NCBI GenBank assembly: GCA_002049455.2
Contig: KV918848.1
Span: 186,001-250,000 of the forward strand
DNA from: Porphyra umbilicalis
Lineage: Eukaryota > Rhodophyta > Bangiophyceae > Bangiales > Bangiaceae
DNA: 64,000 nt
Direction: 5' to 3'
In this document: one piece after another, positions 21,933 through 33,800 of the stretch
Position numbering within the stretch: the first letter of the stretch is position 1
How the letters are laid out: every line of letters begins with the position of its first letter
The notes under the pieces: generated by a model
The model's input: only the letters and a program-made list of their open reading frames with translations
What the model was told of the DNA's origin: nothing
Databases searched by the model: none
Made by a program: the position numbers and the translations under genes

Positions 21933-24071
21933 ATGGCCGGTGGTGGTGGCAGAGCAGTGGCACGTGCTCGCGCCGGCGCCGCGGCAGCTGCCGCCGGGGA
22001 GGACGGCCACATGGCCGTTGGTGGTGGCGGAGCAGCGGCACGAGCTCGCGCTGGCTCCTCGGCAGCTCCCACCGTGGAGAACGGCGACGCCCACGACAGT
22101 AGCCTTCGACACATGGCTGTCAATGCGGGATGGAGCCGGGTGGTGCCAGACATGGTCGGGGACACGGCCCCCGAGACGCTGCTGGCAGGCGAGCCGACGC
22201 GAGCGTCCAACCCGCTGCAACTCGACGACGCCGCGCTCTCTGTCGAGGCGCACATGGCGGCGGACCCGTCACCAGCGATTGCCCACCGCTCAACGGACGG
22301 GATGGGAACGTTGCGTGGGATTGAACCGCCGTCGGTGGTCGAAGGCGTGGCTCATGTGCTGGAGTGGCGGGCTGGCGACCAGTTGCAGACGGACCACGCG
22401 GAGTGGCTGACGAACAACCTACTGCAGACGGACCACCTGCGGCGAACGGAAGAGTTGCTGCCGTCCACCGAGCCCCCGCCCTCGACCGAGCCGACGCCGT
22501 CGACCGAGGCGCCATCTTCCACCGAGGCGCCGCAGTGGATCGAGCCGCCGCCGTTGGCCGACACGCCGCCGTCGACCGACAGGCCGCCGTTGGCAGACAC
22601 GCCGCTACCGACCTACGCGCCGCTGCCGACAGACACGCCGCCGTCGACCGACGCGGCGCCGTCGACCGACACGCTGCCATCGACCGACACGCTGCCATCG
22701 ACGGACGCGGCGCCGACGACCGACACGCCGCCGTCGACCGACACGCCGCCTTCGGCCCAGCCGCCGCCGTCAACCGAGGTGCAGCCGGCAGCGACCGCTG
22801 CCCCCGCCGCTGACGCGATCGTGTGCATCTGTACGGACTTCTTCCCTGAGACAGGCGACCCCGACGTTGACAAGGACCGGTGGATGACGGCGCGGACATT
22901 CATCTCCGCGATGCTGGCGGAGCCAGTGCTCAACGTGTTCGGGGGGTGCAACGCAATTGACGTCGAGGTGTTGGCGCGTGCACTCATTAACGCTGTGCCG
23001 AGCGCTGTGTGGATACAGCTCGCGCCGGCTGTGACTCCCGTCGTGTTCGTTTGGCATTTCTGCGTCACGGCCGAGGAGGAGACGATGCCGCGCTGGGAGG
23101 CCAAGGCGGGGCGGGCGGCCAAAGACTACCGCCAGCAGTGGCAAGATGGCGATGCCACCGTGTACAAGGAGTGGCTGCAGTCGCTCGGCATTGAGCCGGC
23201 GGTCAGCCACGTAGTCGCCGGCGACGCCTCCAAGGCGCGCGTCGTGGAGCAAGCCAACGAGGAGCGGACCGGCCAGGCATGGCCGGGCCGAGAGGTCCTC
23301 CGCGCCTTCCCCGAGGACTCGACGGCTGAGCGGCAGCGGTCCAAGGCGGCGGACAAGCGCAAGGACGACAAGCCGAAGACCAAGGAGGCCAAGAAGGCGT
23401 GGGACGCCGACGACTGTCGGCACGACTACCCGGTGAGCGTGCTGCGTGCGCCGGGTGTAATCACTTTTATGTGTGGATGTGGCTACATTATCGGGTTTGA
23501 ACTTCTTCGAGAGACCGAGAGCCCTGCGCACGTGGTGGCTGCATTGGTACAGAGATTCAAAACCCTACCCCGTGTTATCTACTTTGATACTGCTTGCCAA
23601 GCGCAGCGCAACGCTTTGCGCCGGGTGCCGTGGCTGATGGACGGCTACTGCACGGCGTGGTTTATTGATAGGTTTCATCGCTGCAACCACAAGTGCAGCC
23701 CGGTGTTTAATGCAGACCACTTCCCACAGCTTACCCGCGGGCACGACACGTCGAGGGCAGAGCGCCAGCACTCGATCAAGAAGCGGTCCAAAAACAGCCT
23801 GTCCTACATGACGCAGCGCCGTTTTATTGTCCGCTCGCGCTTCATCGCGGCTCACAACAACATCCGCGTGTCGCAGCGGCGCCAGGCAACGGCCATGGCG
23901 GCCGCGACGCGCGTTAAGGGGGAGCCTAAGACGGCCGTGGAGATCCAGCACAAGCCCGTGGAGGCATACTACCACCACTATATCGTGAGCCATTGCGAGT
24001 TGGGGGATGCGTGCCCATGCCGCCAAGAGGTGAAGCGCACGGGACCAGCGGGGTTGGAGAGGAAGGCGTGA
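21933..24071 (+). CDS. KDZ/Zisupton-type transposase
   Basis: A 712-codon frame starts at ATG in good context (GCGGCCATGG) and ends in TGA, followed at once by AATAAA. Residues 1-170 are low complexity; 170-290 are short Pro-Ser-Thr-Asp repeats (PPSTDTP type). The C-terminal part has the KDZ core: a Cys-Gly-Cys stretch (FMCGCGYIIGFELL), then FDTACQ with Asp552, then the FH-x3-H motif at 581-586 (FHRCNH) with Cys588, and ERQHS with Glu610 in an N-terminal-to-helix position typical of the last catalytic acid. A Lys/Arg-rich tract precedes the core. It presumably cuts and joins the element's DNA. It lies 1.2 kb behind, and in the same direction as, the SWIM-ULP1 gene, and the two are best read as one transposon. 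No frameshift or stop is seen, so it may be functional. Confidence 0.8.
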   Translation: MAGGGGRAVARARAGAAAAAAGEDGHMAVGGGGAAARARAGSSAAPTVENGDAHDSSLRHMAVNAGWSRVVPDMVGDTAPETLLAGEPTRASNPLQLDDAALSVEAHMAADPSPAIAHRSTDGMGTLRGIEPPSVVEGVAHVLEWRAGDQLQTDHAEWLTNNLLQTDHLRRTEELLPSTEPPPSTEPTPSTEAPSSTEAPQWIEPPPLADTPPSTDRPPLADTPLPTYAPLPTDTPPSTDAAPSTDTLPSTDTLPSTDAAPTTDTPPSTDTPPSAQPPPSTEVQPAATAAPAADAIVCICTDFFPETGDPDVDKDRWMTARTFISAMLAEPVLNVFGGCNAIDVEVLARALINAVPSAVWIQLAPAVTPVVFVWHFCVTAEEETMPRWEAKAGRAAKDYRQQWQDGDATVYKEWLQSLGIEPAVSHVVAGDASKARVVEQANEERTGQAWPGREVLRAFPEDSTAERQRSKAADKRKDDKPKTKEAKKAWDADDCRHDYPVSVLRAPGVITFMCGCGYIIGFELLRETESPAHVVAALVQRFKTLPRVIYFDTACQAQRNALRRVPWLMDGYCTAWFIDRFHRCNHKCSPVFNADHFPQLTRGHDTSRAERQHSIKKRSKNSLSYMTQRRFIVRSRFIAAHNNIRVSQRRQATAMAAATRVKGEPKTAVEIQHKPVEAYYHHYIVSHCELGDACPCRQEVKRTGPAGLERKA

Positions 24072-25889
24072 CAATAAACAGCATTGTCAGTTAGGCTTTC
24101 CATCATCGCCAAGGTAGAATGAGACGCAAGGATGACACACGAGTGTGCTAGCAGCCATTGCACGGGGACAGCAGACACACAACCAGAAAATAGACGTACC
24201 ATAGGACTGCCTCAGGGCCGAGACCCCCCTGATGGGCGTCGGCAACGCCCGAAGCTTGCCGCACTGTCACAACTACAAGCACAGAAGGGTTCCAAGAGAA
24301 CAGCACTGCAAAAAGGGCCAGAGAGGCAGAGAGCACGTTGCATCAGTGGGCTGCATGTCACCGTGCCACCTGCAGGAGTCCAGGTCAAATAACACGAAAA
24401 CCGACACACACACCTACCTAGCGACGTGACGCTGCGGGCTGTGCGCTTCGGCACCCGGGGGCATGACCCTCGGGAAGAAGGGGGGAGAAAGCGACCGAGC
24501 GTCCACTACAGGAATGGTTGCTGTGGAAGAAGCGGTCAAGGGGAGCCCAGTCCTCCATCACCGCATGAAAGAGTAGGCCGTGTCCAAGCCCCCACCGCAA
24601 CCAGCAGCAAGCGCCAGGCTCCCCGACCGTGCAGCTGTCGCCAATGGATGCCTCCATCACCCGAAGAAAGGCAAGAAGAAACAAGACGACCAACAGCCAG
24701 TGCAAGCGATGGTCCACGGCGGGCAGGATCACGGCCATGCCTCGGCAAGCAGGAGCGACGGTGGTCGGAGACCGGCGGTTGCTGCCCGTGGGCGGCACCG
24801 GATCCACACTGGGCCAGGTGGTGGAGGGCCCCTGCAAGCACTGGAAGCGTGGGCGGCGGGTGCCACGCATACAGAAACGTGCGGCACCCACGTCATTCCG
24901 CGATCTTTGCGTTTACAGGTGGTGCGCAACACAAGGACAGCAAGGTGCCGCGTGTGGCCAATGGCCACTGGCCATCAAAAGTGTCCGCATGATTGGCACA
25001 CGAAGGCCGATCACCGCTGATATCTCGCACCAGGCGAGACTCCCGATAAAAGAACCAGGCCTACAACTCTTGTGCAAGTCCGTTAAGTGCTCATAGTAGC
25101 CCCCTTCATTGACGGCATGCGCCTTTTTCGATTCAAATTTGAACGACACTATTCAAATGACTCACTGCGAGTGGGGGCGTCAGGCATCTACCGAAGAGCT
25201 CGTAGCTCGCCTTGGCCGTACACAGTGGCTGTCGGTCGCCGACGCCGGAAGGTGTGAGACTGTCGTCCCATGCGCCAGCTACGTCAGTGGCAGCGGTTGG
25301 CAGTCCTGCCTGCCAATTTGCGAACGCGGGTCCGCAAAGCAACAACTGCGCCCACCCGGTTATGCGGATCTGTCTTTGCCACAGGCGTACCCTTTTCCTC
25401 GGCCGGGCGTGCTTCTGCTCGTCGCCTGTACTTGTTGGACGTATCTACGCCACCCCCTATCTGAAAACCACTCATCATGCACGCATAAGCCAGAGTCGTT
25501 CTGAACTGTGATTGTCACCCCTAAAGTCAGAGCTCATTCCCATCTTGCTTCTGTAGTCGCGCACGCATCCACGGGGCATGCGCCACACATCCAAGCGCCA
25601 GCGCGACAGCTCCACGTCCACAGCCCCAGACCGTGCGCTTGCAGAGTGCTCCTGAGCTCGCCAATTGCGTATCCAGCTACCGCACGACGCTATCGAGCCA
25701 TGCTGGCAGTCCCATACGTCCGATGTTGTTCATGATATGATTGAGTCACTGTCGACCGCGGCGCACAAACAAAAGGCAAGTGGGCTGCAGCGCACCCCAA
25801 CTCGACCCTTTCAGAGTGCCTTCTGCATTGACGGAGTATCTTCGCTGGGGTTCATCAGCAAGCCTTGGAACGCAAATAGTGCCGGCAGG
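24072..25889. other. Region downstream of the KDZ transposase
   Basis: AATAAA overlaps 24072-24079. The rest contains frames up to 188 codons on the plus strand and 157 on the minus, none with recognisable motifs. One terminus of the KDZ element probably lies here. Confidence 0.4.
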
Positions 25890-26700
25890 GCACATAAAAC
25901 TGATGGCAGCTGGGAAGGGGGCCCATTTGCGGTGGTGTGATCTGTACTGGAGTGGTAGGATGGTCCCGAATTTTGCGTGCTACCAACCAGTCACACCAGC
26001 TATGCGAAACACCTCCGAGTTGGTGGCGCCTCGCTGGCCACGCTTTGCGGCTAGGCTTTGTTGACAGCTGTTCATGGCTGCTGATGCGTGCCACCGGCGG
26101 CGGGTCCTGTCGAACCAGGAAGCCTACTCGTACGAGACAGTGCTTAGAGGATCACTGCTGGACACATCTAACACGTGGGAACGAATTGTTGCCAGTGCTG
26201 CGGTCCCCACACCATACGCTGCACTGGTCGAGCTGAAGGGAGCCAAGTACGAAAGACAACATGCCATTGTGTTTGTGTCCCTAGAAACTGCGTTCCACTG
26301 GGGAGGGCGCCCACCTGTGGTGGTGCGACACAAACTGGAGCGGTAGGATGGCCCCAAACTTTGCGTGCTACCAACCAGTCACACCAGCTCTGAGAAACAC
26401 CTCCGCGTTGGTGGCGCCGCGCTGGCCACGCTTTGCGGCTAGGCCTTTTCGACAGCTGTTCATGGCTACAGGTGCGTGCCACCGGCGGCGGGTCCCGTTG
26501 AATAAGGAAGTCTACGGGTACAAGTCAGTGCTCATAGGATCACTGGTGGATACTTCCAACAAGTGGGAACTAGTTCTTGCCAGTGCTGTCCTCCCCACAC
26601 CATACCCTGCACAGGTCGAGCTGAAGAGAGCCAGATACATAAGACAACATGCTTTTAAGTTGAGTATCCCTAGAACCTCCCTTCCATTCTATGGACACGC
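25890..26700 (+). repeat. 388-bp tandem duplication, two full units, with shared open frame
   Basis: The segment TTTGCGTGCTACCAACCAGT occurs at about 25971 and 26359, and all flanking landmarks repeat with the same 388-bp spacing; a third partial unit starts near 26665. The plus strand of each unit encodes a similar ~120-residue peptide (M-x-PNFACYQPVTPA, then QLFMA and ACHRRRV). Unit 1 has a TGA at 26062 within this frame, unit 2 does not. Differences cluster at third positions in parts, hinting at past coding. The peptide is not recognised. Confidence 0.65.
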
Positions 26701-26762
26701 TCCCGCCCAGCGTGACCTTCCCACAATGTCCCCCACCCGACCGCCCACGCTCCCTTCCACAC

Positions 26763-28229
26763 TCACTGCTGTTGCACGACAGCGTCGTAGTCCTGCGAAG
26801 TGAACAAGTAATACATGTACGTCGAAACATGGGTCGGGATGCGGGTGCACCCGGGGGGCGGCGTCAGCATCGTCAATAGCGCCTTGCCCTCCTCAGGTGT
26901 AGACGTCGCGCGGTAGGCTGCCGCCAATGCGGCGGGCACCTTCAAGTCACCCTGCACTATGGTGTTGGCCCGCGCCGGGCCAATGCCAGGAATCACGAGC
27001 AGCTGCAGCGCCCACATCTGCTGCAGCGTCACGGAGCCCCGCATCTCGGCCATCTCGCTCTCCCAGAGGGAGTACGTGAGCACCCCGTCCGCACCGGGGA
27101 CGCCGCCGTCAGTGGCCCGCTTGTACGACAGCCACCACGCCAAGCCGTCGGCACTGCCCAGCCGACGGCCTTGGTGACGCACCAGAGACGCGAAGTAGGC
27201 GGCCGTCTCTTCGAGGTTGCCCGTGTACTTGATGAAGAACGGCGTGGAGACGGTGAGCGTCGCCAAGAAGGTCTCGGCCGCCGCGCACATGTTGTCGTCG
27301 TTCTGCGTTGCGGCGTCCAAGTCCCCCTCCACGATGCAGATCAACGACGAGCGGCCCGACGCGGCCATGAAGTACGTCTGCTCGTCCAGCTGGCCGTCAC
27401 GCACGGAGGCGACTAAGTCCGACGCCGTCTTGCGCTCGACAAGTTGGTCAAGCATAATCTCTGTCCCCGCAGGCGGCGTGCCCGCAACAGCCGCCGCTCC
27501 AGCCGACGTCACGCGCGCCACATGAAGCGCGTCCCCGATCGGCAACCTCCGCTGCACGACCCTGCCCGTGAGGCCAGGGTTGACGCGGAGGCGGTTGAGG
27601 AAGGCCGCGCGCGATTGCTCGACGCCAGTCGTCTCGCGGTCGTCGACGACGAGGTAGACCTCTGCTGCCGACGGGCCCGAGGTGGAGGAGGGCAGGGAGG
27701 ACGTCAGCTCCAGCGGCACGCGCGCGAGCGCCATGCCACCGACTGGGGCGGGGGTACGCCCTGCAGAAGCAGCGAGAGCGGAGGCGCCAAGAAGATCCGC
27801 TGCTGTTTGGAGCTGCGTTCCGGCGCCGCCGCCGTCGTCAGCGGCACGCAAGCCGGCGCGTGTGGGCGGTTTCGCAGCCGCGCCAGCCTCCTGCACGCCA
27901 GTGTCAGAGAGGACCGCTACCGTAGCGGCTGTGCTGTCCGCCGCATCTGTTGTCGTTGAGCGGGAGGCGGCGTCAGCCACGAGGGTGTCGGAGTCGCCGT
28001 CCGAGACGACACTGTGCGCCACGACAGCGTCGGCGTCGGCGTCCGAGATGGGCACGACGTCATTGTCGTTTCCAACGACAAGCGGCACCGCCGCGGCGAC
28101 GCCCCCTTGAGCAGCTTCCCGTCCCCGCTTGCACCCATCACCCAGCCCGGCACTATGCGACGGTGGTAGCGAAGGGCCGCTCCCGCCGTCCGCGTCCCTG
28201 TCGCCGCCGCCAGGGGCGTAAGATGCCAT
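26763..28229 (-). CDS. MUS81: MUS81-like structure-specific endonuclease (ERCC4 nuclease domain)
   Basis: This single-exon frame of 488 residues runs from ATG 28229 to TGA 26763. Residues 1-188 are Ala/Asp/Ser-rich and disordered. Residues 191-350 form the ERCC4/XPF-type nuclease: VVDDRE (195-199), GD (232-233, in a MUS81-like GD-x-L-x-VAR context), the metal-binding ERK-x3-D motif (Glu265, Arg266, Lys267, Asp271) and DGQ near 279, all intact. Residues 402-460 fit the C-terminal helix-hairpin-helix of MUS81 (IPGIGPARAN), with the typical following PEE and LL-T-L pattern. MUS81, with an EME1 partner, cuts branched DNA such as 3' flaps and replication-fork or Holliday intermediates. The N-terminal HhH and winged-helix regions of animal and yeast MUS81 are not recognisable, so an upstream exon, divergence or a shortened paralogue are all possible. 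No EME1 gene is in the window. Confidence 0.85.
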   Translation of the reverse strand: MASYAPGGGDRDADGGSGPSLPPSHSAGLGDGCKRGREAAQGGVAAAVPLVVGNDNDVVPISDADADAVVAHSVVSDGDSDTLVADAASRSTTTDAADSTAATVAVLSDTGVQEAGAAAKPPTRAGLRAADDGGGAGTQLQTAADLLGASALAASAGRTPAPVGGMALARVPLELTSSLPSSTSGPSAAEVYLVVDDRETTGVEQSRAAFLNRLRVNPGLTGRVVQRRLPIGDALHVARVTSAGAAAVAGTPPAGTEIMLDQLVERKTASDLVASVRDGQLDEQTYFMAASGRSSLICIVEGDLDAATQNDDNMCAAAETFLATLTVSTPFFIKYTGNLEETAAYFASLVRHQGRRLGSADGLAWWLSYKRATDGGVPGADGVLTYSLWESEMAEMRGSVTLQQMWALQLLVIPGIGPARANTIVQGDLKVPAALAAAYRATSTPEEGKALLTMLTPPPGCTRIPTHVSTYMYYLFTSQDYDAVVQQQ

Positions 28230-30859
28230 CGCAGGTGCACAATTGCACCTACCCCAGTGAAGAGTGTAGGTGGGTGACGAGAGTTGAGGAGGGGGGGGCA
28301 GGGGAGAAGTGGAGCCAAGAAAAAGAGGGTGAGAAGGTCCCGCGTGTGGAGGGGGACGGATCGAGGTTGGAGAAAGGAGGCGGGAAGCGGGCGGGGGGGA
28401 GGGGGGGGGGACACAGCGGCAGTGCGGCAGGGAACGTAGGAGGGAGGTACTGATTCGAGCGCAGGTGGATGAGCGTGGACGTCCGAGTCACGGGACCATG
28501 GCGGCGCGTACCCCCTCAGAGCTCCAGATTGGGGGGGGTGGTCGCATTGGCTGCGACAGACCGCTGAGAGAGCTCGCCGCGACAGCTCGCCGCGACCCAC
28601 TCAGATCGGGCCGACTAGAGGGTGGTGGGAAGACACCATCCCAGATCGACCCGAATGGTAGGTGTCGAAAGGCGCTTCTCCAGCACCTGGATCCATCCCA
28701 ATGCCGCACTGCCTTTTTTCGTGTCGTGTCTGCGGGGGGCCATGTTCAAAATGTGGCAATATTCGAATATGTGAAGAGCTCTTTGAAGGATAACTCTATA
28801 AAATAACTTCAAAAGTCCTGCAGCGTCGCATCTTGGTGTATCTGGTAGGCTGGTTCCTTGCAGCACGCCGTCTCGACGAGGACACCTCAGGTGCCGCGGA
28901 CGCCTCCTGGGGCCTCGCTCGAGCTTGTTTGGTCTGGAACTGTTAGTCAGCAGTGTCGGCGGGCCTTGCAAACAGTGTGCCACGGAGGGCATGCTGAAAA
29001 CGCCCTGAGCAGAGCCGCGTGGCATGTCAGCGCACATTGTGCGGCCCTCCAGAATTTGTTTCTGGGCGCGCTCCGCAGGCAGCGCCCAGGCAGGCCAGCA
29101 GGCGGGCTGCCGTTCGTGTGGCTCGGCGGGGCTGCTGCGGTTGCCGTCAGTGGGCGGATGTGGCGCTGCCGTCGCACCGACGGATGCAACCGTGCGGGCC
29201 GCCTGGGCTGAAGCGGCGGTGGCGGATGGTCGCCATTATGCAAGACACTCGCCTCGGGTGGTGTACGCGCGGGCGCTTCGGGTAGGGTTGCGCAAGCCTG
29301 CGTTGATGAACGGCTGCATTGAAGCCGCCCCGCGCGCCCCCTGTGCGTGGCGTCGCAGCCGACCCTGCCTCTGGTTGCCCTTTGTGGGGCGCGCTGCCAA
29401 GCAATGTAGGCGCGCTCTCTTTTTGCCACCGCTCTCTCGGGGCATTTCTGCTGTCTTTTTTCGCGGTCCCGTCGTGCTGTATTGTGGCCTTAGGGGGGGG
29501 GGTGAGACGGGGTGTTTACAGCGCCTGGTCGCGCAGCCTCTGCCGCCGCAGCCGGACGGGTGTCCACGTCGCCCCCCGTGCGGATGGACAGAGGATCCGG
29601 GCGAGCGCGCTTGTGGGCGAGAGCGGGGTCCGAATCTCGGGGAGGGCGCCTGTTTGTATTGGCACATGGTACGTACGTGGCGTGGAGAGCATGCACTCTG
29701 GTTCGGGATGCGAGTCTGGGTTTGGCCGTAGGTGCACGGGGGTGGAGCACCCTAGAGCTTCGCCGCGCGTGCGCGCTATTGAGTGGAGTAGCCGCCGCGA
29801 CCCCTATCGCTCACACAACGAGCATAGCTGCCGCCGCCGCCGTGTCGTTGTCGCGGCTGCCGAGTGCGACGAGTGGTGGTCTTTTGTTTATCAGTTTGTG
29901 CTCTGACACCTACCGTTTCCTCTTTCGTCACACTGTCGCACGCGCTACTGGCTGGCGGCGCCGCGGACAACACGGTGCGTCGCTTCTTTTGGTGGTGGGC
30001 GGAGGTGCCTGGATGAAGTGGCGACAGGGCGAGCCCCAGCATGACAGGGTAAGGTTGCGCTGTCTGGTCATGCGGTGGTGTTGATTGGAGCTGAGTAGGG
30101 TCAGGAGCGACGATGGGAGTCAGACGTGAGAACAACTTGTGGGACTGGTTTGACCACGAGCGAGCAGCGGGAAAATGGCGTCTGCGAGAGAGCCGGGTGC
30201 CAGCGGCCGCCGATGAGGCTCGGCACCGTCGTGCCTGACCACGCTGACGGCCTGCTCTTTGCTTCTCTGTTTTCTTTTTTCTTGGACGCTTTTCACAGAC
30301 GCTTTTTCTGGCTGTACACGCCGCTGCCTTCTTACGCAGGGTTCCCCTCTGCACACCGTCGGCTGAACACCCTCGGTGTGCGGCTTCCTGAGCATTCTTA
30401 TTTTTCCACGGCTTAGTATGTGCGTGGGGGTGGTAGCGGGCGGGGAGTGAGGGGTGGGGGAAGTAGGGTAACGTACACCTCGATGCATGCAGTCTGTGGT
30501 AAGGCGGTGACGGCCGGGGTGCAGTATGGACAGTGGTTGATAGGAGAAGTGATGTTATGTTGTGTTCTGTTGTCCCACCACTGGTCAAGTATGCATCGCC
30601 ATCAACAGGCAGTCCCCAATCCCTCTTCTATGCGAGCGGAAGCTCAGGCGCGCAGGAAGGCTTCTTCGTTCCGCCGAGGCAGCGACTGATACGAGCATCA
30701 GATACGGAGGGAAAGTATGATACCATGATACAAAGACGAGTCGCGCAGACAAGACACATGGCGCAAAAAGCAACTGCAAGTAGAAAACAATGACTGCTAA
30801 ACAGAGAGATAAAGGAATATACATGGAGACGCGAAGGCGAGCATAACAAAACCAGCAGA
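28230..30859. other. Spacer between MUS81 and the large minus-strand gene
   Basis: Bases 28290-28440 carry G-rich runs just upstream of the MUS81 start. Frames up to 270 codons (29776-30588, minus) occur but are Thr/Pro/Arg-rich and lack motifs. I see no repeat family member here. Confidence 0.4.
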
Positions 30860-33800
30860 CTATTGGAGCGTCAAACAGTTCAGTGACCACGCCACTGTAG
30901 AACCGACAATGCTGTCGAGGTGCACAGCCGCCGCGCGGCGCCTGTCCACGAGTGGGTACCGGTCGTTGTAGGGGTAGCAAACGGATGGCTCCAGAACGGA
31001 GCAGAGCTCCACCGCCGTCATGTCCGCATCAATCCACCTGCTGTTCACCTTGAGACGCTCCTTCATCAGCCGTCCCGTCGCCACAGGCACGCCGAGCTCG
31101 GAGAGGAGGGTGCACTCAGTGCGGTTGGCCACGTCGTTGAGTCGCATCGCCGGTGCCGCTGTCGTCGACGACGGCTCCTCCGTTGGCGACAATGTCGCCG
31201 CAGACTGCTTCTGCGCGGCCGACGAGCGCTTCTCCCGATCAACGAGCCGGCGAGAGCGCTTGAGAGCAGGCGCAGCGGTCGCGGCCGGCTCTTGAGCGGC
31301 AGGCCTCTTTTTCTGCAGCACAGCTACCGGCTTAGGAACAGCCGTTCCCTTCCCCGCGCGAGTGCTGCGCCGTAGGGCATCAGCGGCCAGCCCAAAGGCA
31401 GACCTCCCCCGTCGCGCGCTTGCGCCGCCCGATGGTCGTGGGGCAGTCCCCACCGCGGGCGCCTTGTCGCCAGTTTCCGGGGGCCCGCTGCCTGCCGACA
31501 CCCCCACCAAGTTCTCCCCGGCGTTCGCCGCGGCACTCTGCTTGGTGCTCGTGTCGGCGCCCGCCAGGGCGTTCGGCTTGGCGCTCGTCGTGGTGCTCGG
31601 CGTGGCAGCCATCTTGGAGCTCGGTTTGGCCGCCGTCTTGGCGGTCGGATTGGCCGCCGTCTTGGAACTCGGCTTGGCGGCCGTCTTGGCACTCGGCTTG
31701 GCGGCCGTCTCAGCACGCACTCTTGCTCTGGTCTTGGCGCTCGAGTTGACACCCGACTTGGCGCCCTCTTTTGCGCCGACCTCGGTCGAACGCTTGGGCG
31801 CAGCAAACACATCGTGTGGCGGCGGGCGTCCTGGATGAAGAGGGGGGCGCCGAGCGGAAGAGCCAGGGCGACTGATCGTGCTTGCACTTGTTGGACCACC
31901 AGAGGCTGCTGTAGAGCCAGGCGCCGCCGCCGACCAACCGGTGACCGGCGCGGCGGTGGACTTGCGGGTCATCGCCTTGGAGGCCGCAACAGCGGTAGGG
32001 GAGCCCTCCAATGAGGAACGGCCACCCGATGGCTCCGAGGAGGGGGGGCGGGGGGAGGTGGGGCGGGAGAGCGTCGTCCTTGACACGTCGGCCCTTGGAA
32101 GAGCAGGAGCAGAAGCACCCGTTGCCAATGCTGCTGATGCATCCGACGGAGACGTAGAGCTTTTCGCACCGCGTGGCGAACGTGACACGCTAGGCGGGTG
32201 CGAGGTATGCAAGGCACCAGCTCCCAGGCTAGGAGGTGCATCTCCAACGGTCAGGGCCCCTTGTGAAGGTGACAGGCCCGGAAGAATTGGCGATGAGCCG
32301 GCGCTGGATGGCCGCGGCGGCACAGAGGTTGGGCAAGTGCCTCCAGGTGCGGCCGTCCCAGAAGCAGCCGACGACGCTGCCGAGGGTGGTGCAGTTGCCG
32401 TGGTCAAAGATGTCGCCGTTGCTGTTCGCTTGGAGGATGGAGTAGAGGCCGCTGCTGCAAGCGGAGCAGTTGCCGTGGTTGTCGATGCCGCTGCAGCACG
32501 CGGCGTAGAAGAGGTACCAGGCGCCGCTGGTGCAGGCGGCGCAGTTGCCACGGCAGACGGCTCTGCTGCTACTCTAGGTGTAGAAGAGGGTGCAGGTGCC
32601 GCTGGTGCAAGCGACGTAGTTGCCGCGACAGACGGCTTTGATGCTGCTCTCGGTTTAGAAGAGGGTGCAGGTGCTGCCGGTGCAGGCGGCGCAGTTGCCG
32701 CGGCAGACGGCTTTGCTGCTGCTCTCAGTTCAGAAGAGCGTGCAGGCGCCGCTGCAGCAGGCGGTGTAGGTGCCAATGTAGATGGTGTCGCCGCAGGACG
32801 CGGCGTAGACGACAGAGTGCGTGCCAGCGGGGGTGGTCGAGGTGATGGAGGCGTCGCCCCACTACCCCGGGATGAGCCTGTCGTCGCCAACGCACCAGCT
32901 CGCATCACCGATGCTCGACTACCGCTGGAAGACGCGCGCGGCTTGTTTGACGCTGCCCGCGCGACCAAGGTTGCCCGGAGGTCGTCGGCAGCCGCCTTGG
33001 CGGCTGCTGCAGCAGTGCTCGGCGCACTTGCCGCGCTCCTCCCCGACTGCGCTATAGCAGCGGGGTGGTGGGGAGGCAGAGGGGCGGGAAGTTCTGGTGG
33101 CGGCATCCGCGTCTGACTTGTTGGCCTCGGTGACCCGTTGGCCACCCAACCGGCAGGGCGACAGGGGGCACTAGAGAAGAGCTGGACAGGGCGCCGTGGG
33201 TCTGCCTGTTGCCCTGCAAACGCGGCCGGGGATGGTGCAATCCTTGGAGCCGCCCTCAAATCCGACAACCCCGAGAGCGACAGCCCCGAGGATGACCGCA
33301 CCTTGGCGGGTGGAAGCGCCGTTGGGTTGAAACCGGCGATAAACCCCGTAATGTCGGCGTTGGCCTGGTCACTCTTGTCGACGAGCAGCAGGAACTCGGC
33401 GATGCGGCGCTCGACAGAGAATGCCCGGGGGATGTTCAGCCACGGCAGCACCGCCTTGACGACACCTTTCGTGGCCTTCTGCTTTGGATCCGCGAGCTTG
33501 ACCAGCGAGCTGTCGACCACGACGGTCAGCGGCCACAGCTGCTCTGTTCCTGGCTGGCGGGGCCACCACGGCAAACTCAGCCGCGCTCGCCGCCACGAAC
33601 ACGTCCCCGCCACCGCCTTGTTGCCGATCACGAGCGCCTTCCGCAGCAGCGTCATGCCGTCCCTCGCGGTGATGACCGCCTTGGCCATGTTCACGGCGGC
33701 GTCGGACGGTAAGATGTCCGCAGGGGGGTTGGGGGTCGGTGGAGCTGTGACCGTCCAATCGCGCCGCAGCCGCTTGACCACTGGTTGCCGGGTGGGGCGC

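Larger units (their letters stand above)
17241..24071 (+). mobile_element. KDZ/Zisupton-like DNA transposon, two genes, ends not located
   Basis: The element comprises the SWIM/ULP1 gene and the KDZ transposase gene in tandem. Terminal inverted repeats and the expected target duplication were not found by eye, so the limits given are those of the coding part only and the true element is longer. Confidence 0.65.
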
